NCBI GenBank assembly: GCA_001724265.1
Contig: MEDY01000160.1
Coordinates: forward strand, 1-59,521
Length of the DNA stretch: 59,521 nt
Source: Rhizaria sp. SCN 62-66
Lineage: Eukaryota; Rhizaria, unplaced
Direction of reading: 5' to 3'
Shown: piece by piece, positions 1 through 11,600 of the stretch
Numbering within the stretch: position 1 is the first letter of the stretch
How the letters are laid out: every line of letters begins with the position of its first letter
Program-made: the position numbers and the translations under genes
Notes under the pieces: model-generated
What the model saw: only the letters and a program-made list of their open reading frames with translations
Told to the model about the DNA's origin: nothing
Database searches by the model: none

Positions 1-397
1 TGTTTTCACAGAAAAGAGAAGTCTGTGTTCACAGGAAACGCCACCTTTATATACCCGCCCCGAAACGACCGTGGGTGGTGTTTGCCCCAGTGTGAGCCTA
101 TGAGAGTTGGTATTTTATGCAGAATGTCGGTTGTGACATTATTACATGTGATGAAAGTGCTGATGGATTGAATATCATGTATAGTTACGATCGCAAAAAA
201 AAATATGACAACGATAGATGGAATGTAGTGAATTTCCAAGAAACAATGGTAAGAGTCTCGCTGTTTTTGCGAACGATCGTTTGAGTAACAAATACCCTAG
301 AAAAGTACATTGTGAACTTTAATATATATATGTGACTATCGACAACTTATTTGCCTCGAAATCGTCTCTTTCTTTTTGATGTTCCATCTCTGTAGAC
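1..397. other. AT-rich left flank, no gene seen
   Basis: No convincing coding region lies here. The only long frame (minus strand, 6-239) is AT-rich, has no splice-site support and shows no family resemblance. The last 35 bases are a pyrimidine-rich tract that leads into the ORF starting at 398. Confidence 0.5.
364..395 (+). promoter_or_regulatory. pyrimidine tract plus AG upstream of the first ORF
   Basis: A CT-rich run ends in CTGTAG, and its AG (394-395) is two bases before the ATG at 398. This has the form of a 3' splice acceptor. The same arrangement recurs upstream of most genes in the window (see findings). It could be a trans-splice acceptor, the end of a 5' UTR intron, or chance. 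Confidence 0.35.
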
Positions 398-658
398 ATG
401 TCTGACTCTGCCAACGCTTCGTTGTCTGCCTCTGCTCCCGTGACCGACTACTCAGCTGTTGCGATGTACCGTGAGCAGCTGGCCATCGTTCGCGCCGAGT
501 TAAGCAAGCTTGAAGATTATCGTGACAATGAGGAAGGTGAGAGCCCAAAGTCGAAGCGCCTCGACACTCGGATCAAGAAGAAAGAGAATGAGAAGGCTAC
601 GCTTGAGGCCAAGCTCGAAGCTGCGATCGACAAAGCTGCGATCAACAAGGCCGAGTAG
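398..658 (+). CDS. small charged coiled-coil protein, function unknown
   Basis: An 86-residue ORF starts MSDSANASLS at 398 and ends in TAG at 656-658. After about 20 Ser/Ala-rich residues it becomes a Lys/Glu/Ala helix with regular hydrophobic spacing (residues 22-86), so a short coiled coil is likely. No family is recognised. The pyrimidine tract and AG two bases before the ATG support this start. This is the only gene model in the window that ends in TAG. In an alternative model, the donor-like G|GTGAG at 537 joins the strong acceptor TTTCACAG ending at 783 in matching phase, removes the TAG and fuses the first 46 residues to the next ORF. Transcript data would be needed to choose between them. 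Confidence 0.5.
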   Translation: MSDSANASLSASAPVTDYSAVAMYREQLAIVRAELSKLEDYRDNEEGESPKSKRLDTRIKKKENEKATLEAKLEAAIDKAAINKAE

Positions 659-767
659 CGGCATTTGCCCCCATCAGGTTCGTGTTTCATTTGTTGTGTT
701 GCTTGGCATTGGCATATTCATTATTCAACTGCTTTATGCCCCGCTTCTCCTCACAATTTCGCCCCCA

Positions 768-1217
768 ATGTTTGCTTTCACAGAGTCGTGGAAGCGCTTC
801 TACTCCGAGACCACGAGCCCGACGACCCACCCTACCACCTCAACCTACTACAAGACCGACGCCGCGCCCGTCCATGTTCGCGCTTTCTTCACTCACGTGG
901 CTGCGTGGTTTGCTAAAAACAAAGATGTTCAACCGCTGAAAGAAGGCTACGAAGTGACGATGGGGGCCGTCCTTAGCCGCTCCTTCGAAGACGGCATTCA
1001 CGAGGTGTTCACGGATGAAGAGTGGGAGCACCTCACGCGCCTTAACGAGTGGGCCAACACCCAAAACCACAAGATCTACCTGCCTCGCGAGGCTGACGGC
1101 TCGATCACGATGATCAACCCCTTAGCTGTGTTCGATGCAAAGGCTATGAAGTCGATCGCTGTCAAGACGAACCTTGTTGCGAGCGTGGATCAGCTACTAT
1201 GCGCTCGTTTTTGTTGA
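768..1217 (+). CDS. uncharacterised 149-residue ORF, possibly the second exon of the preceding gene
   Basis: The frame runs from ATG 768 to TGA 1217 (149 residues). It has coding-like composition and ordinary soluble-protein character, with a Thr/Ser-rich start and a stretch rich in Trp, Phe and acidic residues in the middle. I do not recognise the family. The ATG lies in a T/C-rich stretch that ends in TTTCACAG at 783, five codons into the frame. That looks like a 3' splice site, so translation may really enter at 784 from the upstream ORF (398-536). That splice is in phase and would give a protein of about 190 residues ending in TGA. Otherwise this is a separate gene 109 bases downstream of the first ORF. 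Confidence 0.45.
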   Translation: MFAFTESWKRFYSETTSPTTHPTTSTYYKTDAAPVHVRAFFTHVAAWFAKNKDVQPLKEGYEVTMGAVLSRSFEDGIHEVFTDEEWEHLTRLNEWANTQNHKIYLPREADGSITMINPLAVFDAKAMKSIAVKTNLVASVDQLLCARFC

Positions 1218-2368
1218 TCCCTCCTGAAAAAGACTCGCGTTTATTTCTCGTAGTTCATCTCACAGTATTCAGATTTTATAATGTTTGAGCTATATGTAAA
1301 GGTTCGATTCTCTTATCTGTCTACAATCATTATCTTGTAACAATCATGTACGCAGCGCCCTGACCATCTACAGCGCCCTCTAACGGGTTTGATTGGTTGT
1401 CCATAGCTTTTTACATCCAAATATGAACGATTTTGTGCGGTCGCAGTCTCTTTTAAGTCACGGTAACAGTTAAGGCGAGACATGCAATGAAAGAGACAAA
1501 AAGTGCGTTGTATTTCAGAGGTGCAGCTTTAGCACCAGTGCTGTCGACATGTTGCTTTGTTTTCGCTAACACCTGATACAGCTGTAATAGAAAGACAGAC
1601 TACAAGTGTGGTGAAAATAAATGTGCATCTACATGTGTTCGCCTTAAAAGACGACATACGTACGATGAATTAAGTGAGAAAGAGAACTAAGGTAACTGAT
1701 GATCCATATCAAAAACGATTGAAAGTGTGACATAAAATAGCATGACAACACGAAAAAGTTTGATACAGAAACACATGAGCTGAAAACAATAACAATCAAA
1801 ATCAAGGCAAAAGAGAAAGACAGGGAGCCAGAAATACAGGAACTCTTGAAAAGATGACGAAAACTTATATGAAAACAAAAAGAGAAGATGAAGCATCACG
1901 GTCAACACAGAAGGCGTGTTGGAATAACATTGTTACCGTAGTTGCTCGTTGGTGTGAAGAGAGACACGAAGCAGCACAGTACACGCGCAGCGCAACAAAA
2001 CGCACAGCACAGTAAGAGCACAGCAAAGCAAATGACAGCATCGCATCGCAAAGAGCAAAGAGCAAAGTGTGTGGAAACAATGCACATCGGCAGCAGATCG
2101 CACAGTATTGCAAAGCACAGCATTGCGAAGCAGAGCTAGCGAGCAGCCAGAAACAAAACCACGAACGGAACAGCAAAGCATGGGAATCGGGAGATTTAAA
2201 CATAAAGCTACAAAGAATGAAATCTACACCATTACAATTACGTATTGATATTCGGATCGACAAATGCGACAAAACTGACAAGACATGGAGGAAGATCGCA
2301 CAAGTTCAAAACATTGTGCTTGAACAGAGAAGGATGAAACATATGAACTGAAATATATACACTAGTCG

Positions 2369-2392
2369 ATATAGAGGGATATAGAGGGATAT
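2369..2392. repeat. decamer tandem repeat
   Basis: The unit GATATAGAGG is present about two and a half times, followed by a diverged copy. It lies in intergenic DNA. No function is indicated. Confidence 0.6.
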
Positions 2393-2642
2393 AGACGTAT
2401 AGAGGGAGAAACAAAGAGACAGTCTAGGATAACACATAGAAACACAAAACGGCAGCAATGGCAAAAGTGACTGTGGAAACTTACAAAGCGATCTAACTCA
2501 ATCAAGTTTGACAACTTCGTATAGAGTGGCTTAACGGAGAGATGAGTGACTCAAACGGTGAAAACACAACGCTTAAGAGCCAAATAACTCGTGGGAGCGA
2601 AGACTACAGTCAAATGTCGCATTACGCGTGCCTCAGAACATA

Positions 2643-2670
2643 CACATAAACATAAACATAAACATAAACA
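2643..2670. repeat. ATAAAC hexamer microsatellite
   Basis: Four consecutive hexamer units, with near-copies on both sides. It is too short and too internal to be a telomere. Confidence 0.7.
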
Positions 2671-2857
2671 CACGAGCATAAAGCATACAGGAACAGGAAG
2701 GAATACAGTCGAATCAATTTTGTTGTTGTTGTTGCTGTTGCGAAATGGTGGAATTATTTTAAACATACTATCAATCAAATCAAAGAACCAAATGAAAATA
2801 AAAGCAGCAATAGGTAGAGCGCATGCAATGTTAAAGCCAAGTACAAGTACAACGGAG

Positions 2858-4763
2858 TTACTTGCCAGTGCCTGCCTTCCCCTTAGCGCCGCCCTTGCTG
2901 CCCCCACTCGCACTTACACCGCCGTGCCCACTGCCACTACTTACACTGGCGTGTCCCTGGCTGCTGACGGGTGTGCCGACCCTCTTGCGCCGCTCCTCCT
3001 TCCGCTCCGCCTCGGCCACGGCTGGCGCCCCCGCGGCGCGCATGACGGCCCACACCTGCGCCTTAAGCGCCCGCGCCGCGTCGGCCGGCGCGTGCGGCGT
3101 CGGCACCCACCGCTGCGGTGCCGCCAGCTGCGCCCAAGCAGCGGGGTGTTGTTCCGCGAAGGCGTAGATCCTGTGGGGGGAAGCAACAAGGGAGCAACGA
3201 AGAACACGAAATGAGCGATATAGAGCGAATATGATATTTTTTCAAGAGTATACAGAAGAAAAAACAATTAACGTTCATTAATAAGCGATATATCCTAAAA
3301 TTAGTTGATATTAATAACAGTATGTCCCAAAAATATGTATCTCTTCTCTTTGTTTCGCCGTACCATGGGTGCACCTCGAAGCGGCCGCCGGTGGCTGCAA
3401 CGAGCGGAAAGAGGGCCGCCACAGGGAACCACCCGTACGCGGCGTGCTCCTCCGAGAGCGGGGGGCGCAGCGCCGTCTTGGTGGCCTCGGCGACCTTGCA
3501 GACGTAGACGGTGTACCGCTTGCACCCGTCGCCGCGGTAGACGTTGTGCGCCGTGATGAGCTGCAGCGGCGTCGGCAGGCAGCCCAGCTCCTCGGCGGCC
3601 TCGCGGATGGCCGCGGCCCAGGTGCCCGAGCCCAGCCCAAAGCCGTGGTGCAGGCTAGGCGGCGTGCCGCGGTCGTAGAGGGGCACTTGGGAGGACTGGG
3701 ACAGCAGCGCATTCGCAGTCGCCGTCGCGGTCGCAGTGGGGGCGGCGGCAGTGGTGGTTGAGTCGGAGGCAGTGCTGGCGGTTGAGTTGGCTTGTTGTGA
3801 CTGAAGTTGCTGGTGTCGTTGTTGCTGGCGCTGTTGGAGGTTAGAGTGGAAGTGGCGGCGGTACTGCTCGTCCACGGAGATGTCCTCTGGGTCGACTTGT
3901 CCTCCTGGACAAAAGCGGAAGCAAAGGCGGAAGCGAATGAAGCGTGAGAAACGCTAAACACAAGGTATGACAAATTATATATTCTCTCATTGAAATGAAA
4001 ACAAATAATACACGTAGTCAATATCCAAATAAATATTATGTTGCAATTTTGTGCAATAATATCATATTAGGCGTGTTTAAAGCTCTGTTTCGTGCGCAAG
4101 ATATTCGAGGAACGTACCGGGAAAGTCCCAGCACAGATCGTTGTAGCGCGAATTGCGCTGCAGTAGCAGGACCTCGCCGCCCGAGTAGAGCAGCACGCCC
4201 GCGCACAGCTTGTCGAACAGGTGCGCCAGCGCGAAAGGGTCGTCTCCGAGCAGCGCGGCCGCGGAGGCAGAGGCGGCGGCGGCAGTGGCAGAGCCGGAGC
4301 TGGAGCTGGGGCGACTGATACTGCGACCGTTACCCACTACCGCGGCGGCCTGGTGGAGCTGCGCAGTCGAGGAGGACCGGGAGACGCGGCCCGCGCCGGC
4401 CAGCCCGCCGCCGCTGAGGCTGCGGCTGTAGTGTGACCCGGGGTAGGCGCTGCTGCTGTTGCTGTTGTTGTTGCTGTAGCTGTCGCTGCTGGCGTGGCTG
4501 GCAGCGCTCTCTGCGCTAGGGCTCCGCATGCTCTTGAGCGGGACGGCAGCAGCGCCCGCGGCGGCGGCGGAGGCGGGGGAGTTGGGGTTGCAGTCGCTGC
4601 CGCTGCTCAACCCGCTGCTGCTGCCGTTGTTGTTGCATTTAGGGTGGTGGGTGTAGCCTGCGCTGGGGTGGCGGCGCGGGCCGCGGGGTTTGCGGTCCAT
4701 GCTATCGTCCTGCGCGCAGTCGCAGCCGCAGGCCTGGCGGAACCATCTCAGCAGGGCGGACAT
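2858..4763 (-). CDS. Nudix hydrolase with a low-complexity insertion inside the Nudix box
   Basis: Three exons, 4763-4118, 3904-3364 and 3170-2858, give 499 residues and end in TAA. Introns are GTACGT...CCAG (phase 1) and GTACGG...ACAG (phase 2). Nudix enzymes hydrolyse nucleoside diphosphates linked to another moiety; the substrate cannot be told here. The first 180 residues are Ser/Asn/Gly/Ala-rich and probably disordered. The fold starts around CAGVLLYSGGEVLLLQRN (about 185-202). The first half of the Nudix motif, FPGGQVDPE, spans the first splice junction (about 213-221) and the second half, REAAEELG, is at 315-322. The normal spacer is 7 residues; here it is 93, Gln/Ser/Thr/Ala-rich. Metal-binding Glu residues of REAAEE are present. 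The C-terminus is a Lys/Gly/Ser tail. Matching phase and the exact rejoining of FPGG make the exon model strong. Confidence 0.85.
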
Positions 4764-5649
4764 AGCGGGGCGGCGGCGCAGGGGCGCGGGGTGCGGGGGG
4801 AGCGCGGGGGGAACCGACGGGGCTTGGGAGGGGTGGGGCGATCGCAGAAGACGAAGGTCGCGATCTTGGTCGACTGATGAAGCGCGATAAAGTAAGTTAT
4901 CAAAGTGAGAACAAGTAATGTGAAATTAAACGAGTTTTTGATACTAATATTGATTATATGTCATCAGCGACGGTCGAATGAAAGAGAAATCGATGCAAGA
5001 AATCGTCGGATCCCGCGTTCCCCGTTCGGACCTGCTGGAAGTCGTTGCGGCGAATTGTCATGAAGCACAGCACTGGCGTCAAGCTGACGTCAATTGGTTG
5101 CATTTCACTGCATTTAACCCGCATAGTTGCAAGCAACTAGAAATATTCAAGTGTAGTAATATGTATCGTGGAAGTTTCAATTTAAATGGCTACAAATAAT
5201 ACAGAAATATAGAGAAAAAAATCACATGTCTAAACCTTGCTTGAAATTAGGTAGACTCTCGCACAAGCACATCTTACCGCCAATCTTGAGAGAGTGCACT
5301 GAGTGGCCACAAAGGCCAAATCTAACTTTGAAATAGAAAACATCGCGCCGTAAAGCAGGATATATGCTAGCTTCAAGGCGATATAAAGCAGCACTCGCAA
5401 GATCTATCCCGTTCAAGTCTGTAACAAAGCTGCAACAACGAGTATCTTAGGGCGTCCTAAGACACGACAAAAAGCTCTGCATAAACGCAACGTAAAAGCT
5501 GAAATAATGCGTTACAATTGAAACACATCAAGTCATCTCTGTGAAATGCTTAACAGACGTGCTACCGCAATAATCTCTTTGAAACGAAGACACAAGCAAC
5601 AACAACAACAACAACAACAAATCCAATCTTGTTCCGTCGAGTTACTTAA
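4764..5649. other. intergenic region between two minus-strand genes
   Basis: The part next to the Nudix start (4764-4860) is G-rich on the plus strand, so C-rich upstream of that gene. The rest is AT-rich and has a short AAC repeat at 5596-5620 just beyond the stop of the Stealth gene. Small ORFs here (for example 4978-5199 +) have no support. Confidence 0.55.
5596..5620. repeat. AAC trinucleotide microsatellite
   Basis: About eight AAC units in the 3' flank of the Stealth/GNPTAB gene. Confidence 0.75.
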
Positions 5650-8600
5650 TCACTCGCGGGAGCAAGCATCGCTGTCGCTGCCACTGGCACCGAGACGACG
5701 GCCGTGGCCGTGACCGAGGCCGTGCTTGTGGTCATAACGGCGCCACAGGCACCCGCGGCGGCAGCAGCAGCAGCAGCAGCAGTAGAAGCCGACGCAGCGG
5801 CAGCAGCGGAGCAGGAGCTCGACGGCGGCGGCCAGCAGCATCACAGCGGCGAGCGCGAGCGCGAGCAGGCCCGCGGCGGCGCGCACGGTGCGGCCGCTCA
5901 CGGTCACTGCCGCGGTACGCGTGGTGCCCACGGTCACTTCACCCACGGTCGCTTGGTTAACGTTGCTGCCGCTGGTTTCGCTCGTCGTAAGGCTCGGAGT
6001 CGTAAGGCTCGGAGTCGTAAGGCTCGGAGTCGCATCAGTGCTTGCAATGACAGCATCGTTCGCAAACTCCGTAACAGCAGCAGCAGTCTCAGCAATAGTC
6101 GCAGTCTCAACAGCAGAGGTCTCGGTCTTGGCCACAGTCACCGAACCAGTTGCAGTCACCTCGGCTACAATGCTTTGCTCCTGCTCCTGATGCTCCTGCT
6201 CCTGATGCTCCTGCTGCTGTTGATACTGCTCTTGCCCTTGCGTGTGCTGCTGCTCCTGAGGCTCCGGCTCCCCCTGCTCCTCCGCCTCCGCCCTGTACCG
6301 GGCCTCGGCCGCCCTCTGCACCGCGACCGTGGCGGCCGGCAACGCCCGCCTGGCCCTCTGCCGCGCCGCCAGGATCCCCTCCACGGTCGCGGCCTCGTTG
6401 CTGGTCCCGGCAGGCAGCTCCATCGGGCACGGCTTGGGAAAGTAGGACCGATAAAAGCCGCGCAGTACGGCGAAGACCTGCGGGTCGGGGACGCCGCGAA
6501 CGTCGTCGTTGATGCAGATGAACTTGGGCATCTTGGCCCTGATCCCGTCAAGGCGGACCTGGGCGTCGGCTGCGTTGTTGGGCATCATGTAGAACTCGAT
6601 CTCCGTCTCGGGCATCACCTCGTGCGCCCACCGCCGCCGGGCCTGCGCGGCGTAGGTGCGGACGAGCTGTTGCTGGAAGAAAGGGTGCGCGCGCAGGGTC
6701 TGCAACGTCACAGCAGCGGCGCTCGAGTCGACAACGGCGACAGTATTGCTGGAGTCAACGGCAGAAGAGTCTGAAACAGTGCCGTTACTCTGCTGTTGCT
6801 GTTGCTGTTGCTGTTGCTTGAGAGCGAGAGTGAGAGTGGCGTTTGCAAGAGCGGTGGTAAAAGGCGCGATATTGGTCTCGTTGACTCGCTGGCCGCCGTT
6901 GAGCGTCTGGAACATATACGCCACTTCGTCGTCGTCGAGCCGCCCGTCCCCGTCGAGGTCGACCTCGGCGAAGAGCGCCCGCAGCGACGCCGGCCGCGGC
7001 GCGTGCACCACATAGTAGTAGTACGAGAACGAGAACTGCATGTCGTGCGGGTGGCGGAAGCGGTGCGCGGCGGTGTCGGCAAACTGCTGCGGCCAGGCGG
7101 CATGGAGCTCCCGCAGCACGCGCGCGTCGACGAAGTGCGGCATGTGGGCCGGGACGAGGCGTGCGGCGCGGCCGAAGGCGGCCGTGTACAGCCGGTTGAC
7201 AAACTTGAGCGACTCGCCGAAGGTGTCCACGGCTAGGGGCGCGCGGGCGCCGGGGGACGGGGACGCGGCGCCGGGGGCGGTGACGTCGGCATTGACATCG
7301 CGAGGAGTAATAAGCTCCTCGTCACGGGTGGCCGAGAGCAAGTCGTCATCGCCGGGAGTATGAGTATGACCGTGACGTTGACCGTGACCGTGACCAGTGT
7401 GGCTGCGGCGGCCGAGGCGGGTGTAGGGGTCGCGGTGGTAGTAGGCCTCATCGGCGCTCAGCGCGGCCTCGGCAGCCGAGTGGAGCCCGGCCAGCAGCGG
7501 CACCGTCCAGGGGGCCAGCAGGGGCGGCGCCACGTCACTGTCACTGCCGACATCAGCGCCCCCAATGCTCTCGATATCGCCATTGCCGTTGCTGTTGCTC
7601 TGAGGGGATAGGAGCTCACGGACGGTCTGGCGCAGCAGAGCGCGGCCCACAGCGGCGGCGTCGACGACGGCAGCGTCAGCAGCAGTCGCGGAGGGAGTTT
7701 GACCGGCGCGTTTACTGTCACCCTGTGGAGTTTGACCGGCGTTCTGTGCGGTTTGACTGGCGCCTTGCTGTGAAGTTTGACCGGCGGCGCGCAGAGCGGC
7801 GAGCGTCTGCAGCAGAGGCGTGTGGTCGGCCGTGGACACGGGCCTCAGGCCACGCGCACGCAGACATGACATGCCACTCGCTGTTGCAACACCACTGGCC
7901 TCAGACACAGTCGCAGTTGATTCACCCGTCATGTGACTGTTAACGTTGTTGTTCTCGTCATCGATATAAGGAGGTGCGAGCATGAGTAAGTGTCCGAAAT
8001 GCGTGGCGATCAGCTCACAGTCACTCAACTCTTCCGCCCGTGCGGCAGCACTGCCCGGCGGGTGGGTGGCGAGAAGCGACTTAACATCAAAGTCAAGCCG
8101 CATGCTCCCGGGTAGAGGAGCGCGGTAACCCGCGCGCGGGTGGCGAGCCTCGCGGGAGTGTGGCGACTTAACTTCGTGAGCAGTATGCGGCTTGACATTA
8201 ATCGGGATGGAGAGCGGCTGACGGGAGCCGCTAAGTGCCTGTGCAGCAGACTCTACTGAGTCAGAAGCAGCGTTGTCGAGGCTATAGTCGTCATCATCAT
8301 CGCCGTCAATGTCGTCGTCGTCGTCATCCAAATCGTCATCACTCTCATCGGCGGCGTCATCGCTGTGGTCGCTGCTATCCCTAACAGCACTACCACCACC
8401 ACCACCACCACCACCAGCAGCAGCGGCGGCATCACTCGTCGCAGTCTCAGTCTCACTGGCACTGGCAATACGATCAGCCGCAGCAGTCGCAGCGGAGGCA
8501 GCAGCCTCGCCCGGATAGCGCTGGCCGCGAGTGCGGCGCATCCGGCCCACACGGCGACTGCGGCGTCCGCGACCGCGTCCGCGGCTGCGACGGGGTTGAG

Positions 8601-11600
8601 TTTGAGCCTCAGTCTCAGTCCCAGCCTCAGTCTCAGTCTTAGACTGAGCAACAGCATCCAACTCCGTCGTCGCCTCAGACGCAACAACAGCAGACTCAGT
8701 GGTAGCCGTCTCGGCATCGCTCGCAATCGCATCAGGAGCAGGAGCAGCAGCAACAGCTGCAGCCTTGCTATTGCTCACGGCAGCGGCAGCCTTCGTCTGA
8801 CCCTTAGACGCGGACACCTTGCCCTTAGACTTCGGCACAGCAGCGCCCGCCTTGGCCTTCGCCTTGGCCTTCCCAGCCTTGCTCTTCCCACCCCTAGCCT
8901 TTTGCGCACCGGCACCGGCCTTGGCCTTGGCCGCCCTCTGCTTGGCCACAGGCCGGGGCTCCCAGTCGCCGCCCCGGGCGGCCAGCGCGGCCGCCGCCGC
9001 CCGCGCCCCCGCGCCCGCCGCGGGGCCCATCGCCGCCCACACAGCCTCGTTGGCCAGCAGCGCGGCGTAATCGGCCGCCGTCGCGGTGCCGAAGCCGCGC
9101 GGGAGACGCAGCTCCGCAGCAGTCATAGCAGAGGCAGTCGCAGCGGCCTTCGCAGCAACGCCGGTGGTCGTCGTCATCTTCGGCGTGAGAGGTGACTGTG
9201 AGCTAGCGCCAGCGCCAGTGTGGGTGTCAACGCTGGCGGTGACGTCGGGAGCGGTGGCGGCGAGGGCGGCGGCGGCGTCAGCGATGGCGGCGGCCTCGAC
9301 AGCGGCAGCAGCGGCCGCCGCGAGGGCCTCCGCCATCGGATCCTGCTTACTCACAGTCGCAGAGACACTACTTACACTGTCGCCAGCAGATGGGGTATTT
9401 ACGCTAGGGCTGCGCTGAATGGCGCCAAACCGACGCTCCTTGCGCGCGCCCTTCCCCTTCTTCGGCGGCGGCGGCGGTGGTGGCTGCGGTGGGAACAGGG
9501 GCGCGTAAAAGAGCTCCCTGTACTGCTCCGGGTCCGTCCACGGCTTGTCGCCCTGTGCCAGCGCACGCTTGAGCCGCGCCACGGACCCCGGCGGCGAGAG
9601 GGGCAGCCGGCCCCGCGCCCGCTCGAGGAACACCAGCGCCATGTTGCCGCTGCCCACGGTCTCGGGGAACCCCGCAGCGCGGTTGGCGGCCGCCACAGCC
9701 TCGGGGGACATGCCGGCGCTGGCCTCGAGCAGGCCAATCGCCGTGTCGCTGGCGCGGGCGGCCGTGGCGGCGGCCGCGTCCGCGCGCTGCTGCTGCTGCT
9801 GCTGCGCCGTCAACGGCGGCGGCGGCGGCGGCATGCGCGGCGGCAGCGGGGGCCGGACGAGGATGACTGTGACGCGCACCGACACCTCCTCGTCCTCCTC
9901 GTCCTCCTCCCCGCCGTGCGCATCGCCGTGAGCAACCGAGCCGCCCTTGCCGCCGTCCCTTCGCGCCGGCGCCGACCGAGAGCCCTTGGGCGGCGCGGGC
10001 AGAACGCCGCGGATGGTGATCACGGCCTCGTGCTTTGGTGGCAGCGCAACGTCACCGCGCCCCGCCTCGATACTGCCCGCCTTAGCACCTTTAGCCTCGC
10101 CGCCGGGGCCGGCGCCGGCAGCGGCGTTTGCAGCGACGTCAGCGGCGGCGTCCTCGTCCGCGGCCGCCGCCGCCGCCGCCGCCGCCGCCTGCGTGAGCCG
10201 CTCGTCGTTGACGTCGGCGGCGAGCGCGAGGGTGAGCACGCGCGCGTTGTTGGCGACTGCGGCGGCACGGATGAGCCGCCGGTTATCGTGGCCGGCCTCG
10301 GTGACGCGGCCCGTGGCGGGGGAGACCAGCCCCGGGGCGCCGAAGACGGCCGCCAGGTCCAAAGCGACTGCGCGGGTGCCGGCTGGGACGGCGACGAGTA
10401 GGCAGGGCGCGGTCTCACGGTCACCGCCGCCCGAGCTATGACCGCTTGACTCAGCGCCGCCAGCGCGAGATTCTAGGCCTGCCTTACTGCGACCGTGGCC
10501 ATAAGCGTGGGTGTCGTCGTCGTCTTCGGCGGAGGCCGGGACGGGGCAGGCGAGCAGCTGGGGCGGGGCCGACAGGGGTAACCACGGCAGCGGCAGCACT
10601 GCAGAGTCAGCCTCAGACTGCGACTCCGGCTGTGAATCTGACTGGAGCTCTGCCGGCTCTGGCTCGGGCGCGGGCTCGGGCTCGGCGCCGGCGCGAATGG
10701 CGTGGCCGGTCAGGGCCAGCCTGAACCCTGCCACCTTCTCCCCCGTCCTCGCAGCAGCCGCGTTGGCCGCGCCGCCACTGCCCTTGACTGTCTGCCGTCG
10801 GACCATCGCCGGCACGAGGACCGTGAGCAGCGGCCCCCCCGCCGCGCCGGCACCGGCGGCGGCGGAGAGCGCGGCGGGGGGCGCGGGCGCGGCGGCGGCG
10901 GCGGGCACGGGGACGACGGGGAGCAGCGCGGTGCGCTCATGGCCGCAGTCACCCAGATCATACCCGCACTCGGGCACGTTGCAGGGTCCGTCGCAAGATC
11001 CGTCGCCGAGCCAGACGTACGGGCACCCGGGGCTGCAGTAGCGGCCCTGCAGCGCCGCAGCCATCGACGCGCCTCCCGCGGCCGTGCCGAAGCTAAAGCC
11101 GGCCCCCGGGGACGCCGCCGCCGAGCCGGAGCCGGAGCCAGAGCCGGTGGCCGAGGAGCCTTCTTGGCCCTTGCAATCGCCGAAGTCGAAGCTGCAGTCC
11201 GCGTTGTTGCAGGCGGCGTCGCAGTAGCCGTCGCCAAGCCAGGACTCGGTGCAGCCGGGCGCGCACTTGGGCACGGCCCAGGACAGGTATACCTTCTGCC
11301 CGCCATGGGGAGTCCAGAAGTCTCCGGGCAGGACGGCGTTGCCCAGCATCACGTCGTCGTTGAAGTACAGGAAGCGGTCCGCGAGCCCGGGGATGCGGTG
11401 CAGCTGCGACTCGATCGCCGGCGACGCGAACACGGGCAGGTGCGACCGGTTCGCAAAAATGTCTTGGTGGCGCACCAGCGCAATGCGCGGGTGGTCGAGG
11501 TCGAGCCAGGAAGGCACCTGCCCGTTGGTCACGAGCCAGACGCGGCGGACCCACGGCGCGTACCGGAAAAGGGACCGCAGCGAGTAGCGCAGCTCGTCGC

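Larger units (their letters stand above)
1218..2857. other. AT-rich intergenic region with short tandem repeats, no gene seen
   Basis: About 1.6 kb without a supported gene. It holds a purine-rich stretch (about 1930-2170) full of short AGCA/CAAAG words whose frames on either strand are repeat artefacts, a GATATAGAGG decamer repeat near 2369-2392, and an ATAAAC hexamer repeat at 2643-2670. One copy of the recurrent TCACGGTCA 9-mer lies at 1896-1904. The right end is probably the 3' flank of the Nudix gene. Confidence 0.6.

Noticed and set aside
1301-1311. GGTTCGATTC, resembling a tRNA T-loop/B box
   Set aside because: No matching acceptor, D-arm or anticodon stem surrounds it.
1930-2351. Several overlapping open frames on both strands
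   Set aside because: They read through purine-rich short repeats, and the proteins are artefacts of AGCA/CAAAG words.
2643-2670. ATAAAC repeats considered as telomeric
   Set aside because: Only four units, internal, and flanked by unique sequence.
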